DNA from: Acidimicrobiia bacterium
GTDB taxonomy: Bacteria > Actinomycetota > Acidimicrobiia > IMCC26256 > PALSA-555
DNA: 6,040 nt
Reading direction: 5' to 3'
Assembly: GCA_022865365.1 (NCBI GenBank)
Contig: JALHSW010000261.1
Span: 1-6,040, forward strand
The notes beneath the pieces were generated by a model, which did no database searches, had not been told where the DNA came from, and saw nothing but the letters and a program-made list of their open reading frames with translations. Shown here in pieces: positions 1-4,953 of this stretch; the first letter of the stretch is position 1; each line of letters opens with the position of its first letter. Both the position numbers and the translations under genes were made by a program.

Positions 1-630
1 CGACATCGACAGGTCGGTGTGCGCCATGTTGCCGCCGAGGAGCAGCCGTCCACCTTCACCGTCGAACTCACGCGCGACGCGATCGAGAGACCACAACGAC
101 ATGCGCGCGAACCCGAGGAGATCGCGGGGCCCGATCGCGCGAGCGGCGCCGGTCGCGGCGCGCACGGGAGGGAACGGTGCGAGCAGCGTGTTCATGACCG
201 CAGGGCCGGCGCGTTCCCAGCGCCGGAACAGCTTCTCCCAGACGCGGCCGTCACCGGGGGCAAACGCGTCGACCGACGCGGCGGTCGCGTCGGGGTCCGA
301 CGGGTCGACGAACACGCAGCCGTCCGGCGTCGGGTGCGCGAGCGCGAGCGGTGCGTGCGACCACCGCAGACCGTGGGCTTCGAGGCCGAGGCGCTGGAGC
401 ACGGGGGAGGCGAGACCGAGCGGGTAGCACGAGCTGCACACGTCGGCGACGAACCCGGGAGCGACGAGCTCGGCGCTGCAAACCGCGCCGCCCGGCGTCG
501 ACTGCGCCTCGAGCACCAGGACGCGCCACCCGGCGTCGGCGAGCAGGTTCGCGGCGACCAGCCCGTTCGGCCCGGCCCCGATGACGATCGCGTCCGGATC
601 CCCGTCGCTCCCCATGGATGCGTCGGTCAT
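1..630 (-). CDS. FAD-dependent oxidoreductase, phytoene-dehydrogenase-like (N-terminal part, runs off window)
   Basis: Seen: an open frame of 210 codons from ATG at 630 to the window edge, with no stop, so the C-terminal part is missing. Residues 14-41 form a dinucleotide-binding fold: the GAGPNG glycine motif at 18-23, an acidic residue (E41) ending the second strand, then GG at 47-48. The following stretch, PGF at 57-59 then DVCSSCYPLG and SP, is the pattern usual in the COG1233 group (phytoene-dehydrogenase-related, PYROXD2-like proteins). Known: full members are about 500-550 residues and use FAD for dehydrogenation or amine-oxidase-like chemistry; substrates are mostly unknown. No signal peptide is evident, so it is probably cytoplasmic. 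It starts 4 bp after the mmsA stop and is very probably cotranscribed. The only Shine-Dalgarno-like sequence (TGAGG) overlaps the mmsA stop and lies just 2 nt from the ATG, suggesting translational coupling. A second ATG at codon 6 (613-615) is possible but has no better site. Substrate cannot be told from the sequence. Confidence 0.85.
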   Translation of the reverse strand, partial: MTDASMGSDGDPDAIVIGAGPNGLVAANLLADAGWRVLVLEAQSTPGGAVCSAELVAPGFVADVCSSCYPLGLASPVLQRLGLEAHGLRWSHAPLALAHPTPDGCVFVDPSDPDATAASVDAFAPGDGRVWEKLFRRWERAGPAVMNTLLAPFPPVRAATGAARAIGPRDLLGFARMSLWSLDRVAREFDGEGGRLLLGGNMAHTDLSMS

Positions 631-634
631 GGCC

Positions 635-2140
635 TCAGGTGGTCGGGAAGCCGAGGTCGGGGCCACCGGGCTTCCGGGAGGCGATCGAAGGGTCCGCCCA
701 GCGGCTCGTCACGACCTTGCCCCGCGTGTAGAAGTGCACGCCTTCGGGGCCGTGCACGTGCGTGTCACCGAACAGGCTCTGCTTCCACCCGCCGAACGAG
801 TAGTACGCCATCGGTACCGGGATCGCCACGTTCACCCCGACCATGCCCGCATCGACCTCACGCTCGAAGCGACGGGCCGCGCCACCGTCGCGGGTGAAGA
901 TGGCGACCCCATTTGCGTACGGGTTCTCGGACAAGAGCCGCGTCGCTTCGTCGTAGGTGTCGACCCGCACGACCACGAGCACCGGGCCGAAGATCTCGTC
1001 GCGGTAGATGCTCATGTCGGGCGTGACGCCATCGAACAGGCACGGCCCGAGGAAGAAGCCGTCCTCGTGCCCGGCGACCTCGAGCGAACGGCCGTCGACC
1101 ACCAGCGACGCGCCGGCGCTCACCCCGGCGTCCACGTAGCCCGCGACCCGGTCTCGGTGCACCGCGGTGACGAGCGGCCCCATCTCGGACGCTGGATCGG
1201 TGCCCGGCCCGATCACGAGCGCTTCGGTGCGCGTCCGGATCGCGTCGACGAGCGGGCCGGCGATGTTGCCGACCGCGACGACCACCGAGATCGCCATGCA
1301 GCGCTCACCCGCCGATCCGTACCCGGCGCTCACGGCCGCGTCGGCCGCGACGTCGAGCTCCGCATCGGGCAGCACGACCATGTGGTTCTTCGCGCCGCCG
1401 AGCGCCTGCACCCGCTTACCGTTCGCGGCCGCGGTCTCGTACACGGAGCGCGCGATCGGCGTGGACCCCACGAAGCTGACCGCGCGCACGTCGGGATGCG
1501 TGAGCAGCGCTTCAACCGCGGTCTTGTCGCCGTGTACGACGTTGAACACGCCGTCGGGTAGCCCGGCATCGGCGAGCCACTGCGCGACGAGCATCGACGC
1601 CGACGGATCACGTTCGGATGGCTTGAGCACGAACGTGTTCCCACACGCGATCGCGACCGGCCACATCCACATCGGGACCATCACCGGGAAGTTGAACGGG
1701 GTGATCCCGACGCATACTCCGAGCGGCTGACGGATCGAGTGGACATCGGTGTCGGTCGAGACCTGCTCCGAATAGCCCCCCTTGAGCAGGTGCGGGATCC
1801 CGCAGGCGAACTCGACGACCTCGAGGCCGCGTGCGACCTCGCCGAGGGCATCGGAGACGACCTTGCCGTGCTCGGCGCTGACCGCCCGGGCGAGATCTCC
1901 CTTGTTGCGCTCGGCGATCTCGCGGAACGCGAACAGCACCCGGGCCCGACGACCGACCGGGGTGTCTCGCCATTCGGGAAACGCCTCCCGGGCCGAGTCG
2001 ACCGCCACGCCCACGTCGGCCGTGTCGGCCAACGGCACGGCCCTCGCCACCGACCCGGTGGCCGGGTCGAAGACCTCGGAGGTCCGGCCGCCGGCGCCAG
2101 GCCATTCCTTGCCCCCGACCCAGTGCTGGAGCTCGTGCAT
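635..2140 (-). CDS. mmsA: Methylmalonate/malonate-semialdehyde dehydrogenase (CoA-acylating)
   Basis: A complete 501-residue member of the aldehyde dehydrogenase superfamily, the usual length for MmsA/IolA. The family oxidises methylmalonate or malonate semialdehyde with NAD+ and CoA, giving propionyl- or acetyl-CoA plus CO2, in valine, beta-alanine and inositol breakdown in the cytoplasm. Seen: ITPFNFP at 146-152 with oxyanion residue N150; the NAD-site lysine in LKPSE (K173); FVGSTP at 223-228; QALGGAKNH at 245-253; and the catalytic cysteine C281 in GSAGERCMAIS. The usual general-base glutamate of hydrolytic ALDHs is absent from the LGGAKNH segment. That is characteristic of the CoA-acylating MmsA branch and argues against an ordinary betaine-aldehyde-type dehydrogenase. 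The ATG at 2138-2140 has no Shine-Dalgarno; a -10-like TAACCT ends 7 nt upstream, so the mRNA may be leaderless. It heads the leftward pair with the FAD oxidoreductase and is divergent from the ABC-Rieske genes. The exact semialdehyde is not certain: a malonic or related semialdehyde is equally possible. Confidence 0.93.
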   Translation of the reverse strand: MHELQHWVGGKEWPGAGGRTSEVFDPATGSVARAVPLADTADVGVAVDSAREAFPEWRDTPVGRRARVLFAFREIAERNKGDLARAVSAEHGKVVSDALGEVARGLEVVEFACGIPHLLKGGYSEQVSTDTDVHSIRQPLGVCVGITPFNFPVMVPMWMWPVAIACGNTFVLKPSERDPSASMLVAQWLADAGLPDGVFNVVHGDKTAVEALLTHPDVRAVSFVGSTPIARSVYETAAANGKRVQALGGAKNHMVVLPDAELDVAADAAVSAGYGSAGERCMAISVVVAVGNIAGPLVDAIRTRTEALVIGPGTDPASEMGPLVTAVHRDRVAGYVDAGVSAGASLVVDGRSLEVAGHEDGFFLGPCLFDGVTPDMSIYRDEIFGPVLVVVRVDTYDEATRLLSENPYANGVAIFTRDGGAARRFEREVDAGMVGVNVAIPVPMAYYSFGGWKQSLFGDTHVHGPEGVHFYTRGKVVTSRWADPSIASRKPGGPDLGFPTT

Positions 2141-2147
2141 GGAGTTC

Positions 2148-2153
2148 AGGTTA
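2148..2153 (-). promoter_or_regulatory. Candidate -10 box for leaderless mmsA transcript
   Basis: On the minus strand TAACCT matches the TANNNT -10 pattern common in actinobacteria. Its last base is followed by 7 nt (GAACTCC) and then the mmsA ATG, which puts the expected transcription start at or within 1-2 nt of the start codon. No ribosome-binding site is present in front of that ATG, which agrees with leaderless translation. There is no recognisable TTGACA-like -35 box. This is pattern matching only; a six-base match of this kind occurs often by chance. Confidence 0.35.
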
Positions 2154-2170
2154 GGAGACGAATCGGCCCT

Positions 2171-2198
2171 TTGCCCCGGGCGGCCCCAGGACTAGGTT
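2171..2198 (+). promoter_or_regulatory. Candidate sigma-70-type promoter for the ABC-Rieske operon
   Basis: TTGCCC (2171-2176) and TAGGTT (2193-2198) are separated by 16 nt, an acceptable spacing for a housekeeping promoter with the actinobacterial TANNNT -10. Transcription would start near 2205, giving a leader of about 29 nt that contains the strong ribosome-binding site before the GTG at 2234. It lies within the 93-bp divergent region, so it is back-to-back with the putative mmsA promoter and a single regulator could act on both. No convincing operator repeat was found. Confidence 0.4.
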
Positions 2199-2233
2199 GC
2201 TCTCTGTTCACACAGCCGAGGGGGAGAGTTCAC

Positions 2234-3019
2234 GTGCGAAAGCTGTTTGGAGTTCTGGTGGCCGTGGGGCTGGTGGTTGCCTGCGTGGCACCTGCCGGCG
2301 CCCAGTCCGACAAGGGCGAGCTCAAGGTCGCGACCAGCCTGCCCGCGCCGGGCTTCTGGAACGGCGACACGCCGTCCACGCTCGACGGTGGCTTCGAGTT
2401 CGAGCTCGCTGCCGATATCGCGAAGAGTGCCGGTTACAGCGGAGTCAAGTACTCGAACGTCTCGTTCGACGCGTTGGTCGCGGGCAAGGCGAAGGGATTC
2501 GACCTGGCGCTGTCGCAGGTGACGATCACAACGGACCGTGCGAAGGTGGTCGCCTTCACGGTCCCGTACTTCTCGTCGGACCAGGGGATCCTGGTCAAGA
2601 CGGGAACGACCGTCGACGAGTCGAATGTCAAGAGCATCCAGTGGGGCGTTCAGACCGCTACGACGGCGCAGACCTTCCTGAAGAAGAAGGTCAAGACCGA
2701 CAAGAAGCCCCGGTCGTACCAGGAGACGACGCAGGCGTTTGCAGCGCTCCAGGCCGGCCAAGTCGACGCGGTGCTGCTCGACACGTCGATCGTGAGCGCT
2801 CAGGCGACGGAGTCGAACGGCGAGTTCGAGGTGGTCGGTCAGTTCAAGACGGGCGAGGAGTACGGCGGGATCCTTCCGAAGGGCTCCAAGCTCCTGAAGC
2901 CGATCAACAAGGCGATCAAGGCGCTGGTAGCTGACGGCACGATCGAGGAGCTCCGCAACAAGTGGCTCGTCCCGGTGTACTCGGTCGACCCGACGAAGGT
3001 GCCGTACATCCAGCCGTAG
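2234..3019 (+). CDS. ABC transporter solute-binding protein, amino-acid family 3
   Basis: A complete 261-residue extracytoplasmic binding protein that captures substrate and delivers it to the adjacent permease. The GTG start was chosen because GGGGGAGAG at 2220-2228 lies 5 nt upstream and translation begins directly with a signal peptide (R2, K3, hydrophobic 4-16). VVAC at 14-17 fits a lipobox, which would make it a lipoprotein anchored at C17; AGA before Q24 could instead be a signal-peptidase-I site. The mature part shows the SBP_bac_3 pattern: GFEFELAADIAK at 53-64, SFDALVAGK at 77-85, TITTDRAKVVAFTVPYF at 97-113, GVQTATT at 138-144 and GQVDAVLLD at 175-183. R102 and D183 fall where HisJ-type proteins hold the alpha-carboxylate and alpha-amino groups, favouring an amino-acid-like ligand. 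The usual GTT turn is changed to ATT (A142). Residues 149-158 are lysine-rich. It is the first gene of the rightward operon; the exact ligand is unknown. Confidence 0.92.
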   Translation: MRKLFGVLVAVGLVVACVAPAGAQSDKGELKVATSLPAPGFWNGDTPSTLDGGFEFELAADIAKSAGYSGVKYSNVSFDALVAGKAKGFDLALSQVTITTDRAKVVAFTVPYFSSDQGILVKTGTTVDESNVKSIQWGVQTATTAQTFLKKKVKTDKKPRSYQETTQAFAALQAGQVDAVLLDTSIVSAQATESNGEFEVVGQFKTGEEYGGILPKGSKLLKPINKAIKALVADGTIEELRNKWLVPVYSVDPTKVPYIQP

Positions 3020-3048
3020 GCGTACGTACGGTCGTACCGATCTCATGA

Positions 3049-3077
3049 CGAGGGGCCCGGCATCGCCGGGCCCCTCG
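3049..3077 (+). terminator. Perfect GC-rich hairpin between binding-protein and permease genes
   Basis: A 13-bp perfect inverted repeat, CGAGGGGCCCGGC (3049-3061) and its complement (3065-3077), encloses a 3-nt ATC loop, 29 nt after the binding-protein stop and 19 nt before the permease start. No T-run follows, so it is not a textbook intrinsic terminator. High-GC bacteria do use such T-less stems. In ABC operons a hairpin here often gives partial termination, or protects the upstream mRNA so that the binding protein is made in excess over the membrane parts. A small palindrome (3021-3030, CGTACGTACG) lies just upstream. Which role applies is inference. Confidence 0.65.
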
Positions 3078-3096
3078 CGCGTGAGTGGGAGCACGA

Positions 3097-4206
3097 GTGA
3101 TTGAGCCGGGCGAGACGATGCTCGTTGCATCGAGCCGTGGGACAGGTGACCACTGGCGTTCGATTCGCGCGCTTGCGTTCTCCATGGGGGCAGTTGCCGT
3201 CTCGCTCGCAGGCGGCGTCATCGCCGCGCTCCGTGCCGGCCAGACCGACAACGGCTGGCTGATCTGGTTCTGTCTCGCATTGCCGATGAGCGTCTTCGCT
3301 CTCGCCTACGGGCGGCGGGCCGAAGCGCTGGTTGTCGACGTGGACGGCCCCGGGTCCGACGAGAAGCGGGCCCGCTCCGCGCGCCGCGTCGCGGTCGGCG
3401 GGATCGTCCTCGGGACCGCGTTGGTCGTCGGGCTGGGGATCTGGAACGCGTGGAACGGGCTCGTCGACACTGGCAACACGTTCTTCTCGTGGGAGCACAT
3501 GAGCGGGTCGTTCGGCGACGTGTGGGAAGGGTTCAAGCTCAACATCCTGATCTTCATCGTCGCCGAGTTCTTCGTGCTGATCTGGGGCTTGATCGTGGCG
3601 GTGGTCCGGGATCTCCCCGGTCGAGCCGCGGCGCCACTGCGCTGGTTGTCGGTCGCGTACGTTGACGTCTTTCGCGGCCTGCCGGCGATCGTGACCATCT
3701 ACCTCGTCGTGTTCGGTCTGCCGCTCACCCAACTGCCGCTCGTCTCTGACACCGCCGACGTCGACTTCACCGTGCTCGGGCTCCAGGTCGATCAGCCCGT
3801 CATCCTCGGGATCCTCGCGCTCACGCTCGTGTACGGCGCGTACGTGGCCGAGGTGTACCGCTCGGGCATCGAGAGCGTGCATTGGAGCCAGCGCGCGGCC
3901 GCGCGGGGTCTCGGGCTGTCGCAGGGTCAGTCGCTGCGCTTCGTGGTCATGCCGCAAGCGGTCCGTCGCGTCATCCCGCCGCTCATGAACGACTTCATCG
4001 GCTTGCAGAAGGACACCGCGCTGCTCAACATCGTCGGTGTGCTCGAGGGCTTCAACCTCGCCCGCATCTACGCCGGCAACCACTTCAACCTGTCTTCGGT
4101 GACGGGTCTCGGGATCTGCTTCCTCGTGATCACCATCCCGATGACCCGCCTCACCGACTACTTGGTGAAGCGCGACCAGGAACGCATGATGGCAGGAGGG
4201 GCATAG
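3097..4206 (+). CDS. ABC transporter permease, His/Glu/Gln/Arg amino-acid family, with extended N-terminus
   Basis: An inner-membrane channel subunit of 369 residues. The start chosen is GTG 3097, because GGGAG (3087-3091) sits 5 nt upstream. GTG 3085 has no ribosome-binding site, and ATG 3118 is a weaker alternative. Probable membrane segments are 26-45, 54-71, 98-116, 148-170, about 195-208, 234-251, about 300-316 and 334-350. The C-terminal two thirds (from about 139) is a standard BPD_transp_1 permease: the FRGLPAIV segment at 192-199 and the cytoplasmic EAA-type coupling loop at about 252-288 (EVYRSGIESV, RAAARGLGLS, PQA), which docks on the ATPase. The roughly 140 residues before it, with three hydrophobic segments and a charged linker at 72-97 (DEKRARSARR), are longer than usual for this family, whose compact members are about 220-250 residues. 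There is only one permease gene, so a homodimer is likely. The ATPase ribosome-binding site lies in its last codons. Confidence 0.92.
   Translation: MIEPGETMLVASSRGTGDHWRSIRALAFSMGAVAVSLAGGVIAALRAGQTDNGWLIWFCLALPMSVFALAYGRRAEALVVDVDGPGSDEKRARSARRVAVGGIVLGTALVVGLGIWNAWNGLVDTGNTFFSWEHMSGSFGDVWEGFKLNILIFIVAEFFVLIWGLIVAVVRDLPGRAAAPLRWLSVAYVDVFRGLPAIVTIYLVVFGLPLTQLPLVSDTADVDFTVLGLQVDQPVILGILALTLVYGAYVAEVYRSGIESVHWSQRAAARGLGLSQGQSLRFVVMPQAVRRVIPPLMNDFIGLQKDTALLNIVGVLEGFNLARIYAGNHFNLSSVTGLGICFLVITIPMTRLTDYLVKRDQERMMAGGA
4194..4201 (+). promoter_or_regulatory. Strong ribosome-binding site inside permease 3' end
   Basis: AGGAGGGG lies 8 nt before the GTG at 4210 and is embedded in the last codons of the permease gene. 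It decides the ATPase start, because the neighbouring in-frame GTG at 4225 has no such site, and it makes coupled translation of permease and ATPase likely. Confidence 0.75.
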
Positions 4207-4209
4207 GCG

Positions 4210-4953
4210 GTGGCGCTCGTCGAGGTGAACGACGTCGTGAAGCGGTTCGGGGCGAACACCGTGCTCGACCACATCGACCTGACGGTCGAGGAGCACCAGG
4301 TGGTGTGCCTCATCGGCGCGTCGGGATCGGGCAAGTCGACGCTGCTGCGGTGCATCAACGGTCTGGAGGCGACGGAGGGCGGCACCATCACGGTGACCGG
4401 GCGTCGCGTCACCCAGGACGACATCAAGCTCAACCGGTTGCGCCGCGACGTCGGGATCGTCTTCCAGGCGTTCAACCTGTTCCCGCACATGACGGTGGTC
4501 GACAACATCACGCTCGCTCCTCGCAAGGTCCTGAATCTCTCGAGGAAGGACGCCGAGGCGCGCGCACTGCCCCTGCTCGAGCGGATCGGGCTCGCGGAGA
4601 AGGCGGGTGAGTATCCCGATCGTCTCTCGGGAGGCCAGCAGCAGCGGGTCGCGATCATCCGTGCACTCGCCATGCAACCGCGGCTCATGCTGTTTGACGA
4701 GATCACGAGTGCGCTCGACCCCGAGCTCGTGAACGAGGTCTTGCACATGATGCAGGAGCTCGCGGAACAGGGCATGACGATGGTCGTAGCCACGCACGAG
4801 ATGGCCTTCGCGCGCGATGTCGCGAGCAAGGTCTGCTACCTGCACCGAGGCCAGATCATCGAGGAAGGCCCGCCCGGGAAGATCTTCACGGACCCCGACC
4901 ATGTGCGCACCGCGGAGTTCCTCCGCCGCACGCTCGACGCCGGTCGGATGTGA
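4210..4953 (+). CDS. ABC transporter ATP-binding protein, polar amino-acid type
   Basis: A complete 247-residue cytoplasmic ATPase that drives import through the permease encoded 3 bp upstream. Every expected motif is present: Walker A GASGSGKST at 36-44 (K42), Q-loop FQAFNLFPHMTV at 85-96 (Q86), ABC signature LSGGQQQRVAI at 139-149, Walker B LMLFDE at 159-164 (E164), D-loop SALD at 167-170 and the switch histidine H196 in VVATHEM. The stacking A-loop residue is F13 instead of the common Tyr. After Walker B the sequence is DEITSALD where most relatives have DEPTSALD (I165 for Pro), and RVAIIRALA replaces RVAIARALA. Neither change touches a catalytic residue, so an active enzyme is expected. 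Length, FNLFPHMTV and the HEM ending match the GlnQ/HisP/ArtP branch; the substrate cannot be assigned from this subunit. The stop overlaps the next gene's start by 4 nt. Confidence 0.95.
   Translation: MALVEVNDVVKRFGANTVLDHIDLTVEEHQVVCLIGASGSGKSTLLRCINGLEATEGGTITVTGRRVTQDDIKLNRLRRDVGIVFQAFNLFPHMTVVDNITLAPRKVLNLSRKDAEARALPLLERIGLAEKAGEYPDRLSGGQQQRVAIIRALAMQPRLMLFDEITSALDPELVNEVLHMMQELAEQGMTMVVATHEMAFARDVASKVCYLHRGQIIEEGPPGKIFTDPDHVRTAEFLRRTLDAGRM

Noticed and set aside
19..1561. Long plus-strand open frames (19-897 and 581-1561) over the FAD oxidoreductase and mmsA
   Set aside because: Low-complexity, basic predicted products with no recognisable motif, lying opposite clearly conserved dehydrogenase genes.
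2204..2215. CTGT-TCAC-ACAG inverted repeat between the putative -10 box and the ribosome-binding site, considered as an operator
   Set aside because: Only 4-bp arms with mismatches beyond them; too short to separate from chance without comparison to relatives.
2142..2232. GAGTTCA direct repeat at 2142-2148 and 2226-2232, one near each divergent start codon
   Set aside because: A single 7-base repeat 84 bp apart, one copy overlapping the ribosome-binding region; no further copies or symmetry support a regulator site.
1739..2233. Upstream in-frame extension of the binding protein to an ATG at 1739
   Set aside because: The extension would run antisense through mmsA and bury the signal peptide. 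GTG 2234 has a strong ribosome-binding site and begins with a classic signal sequence.
3021..3030. Perfect 10-bp palindrome CGTACGTACG after the binding-protein stop
   Set aside because: It is a simple GTAC repeat that can form only a weak hairpin; it is mentioned with the larger stem rather than called as a site.
2192..3130. A 312-codon minus-strand open frame opposite the binding-protein gene
   Set aside because: Arg/Leu-rich product with no motif, opposite a complete signal-peptide-bearing binding protein; a composition artefact.
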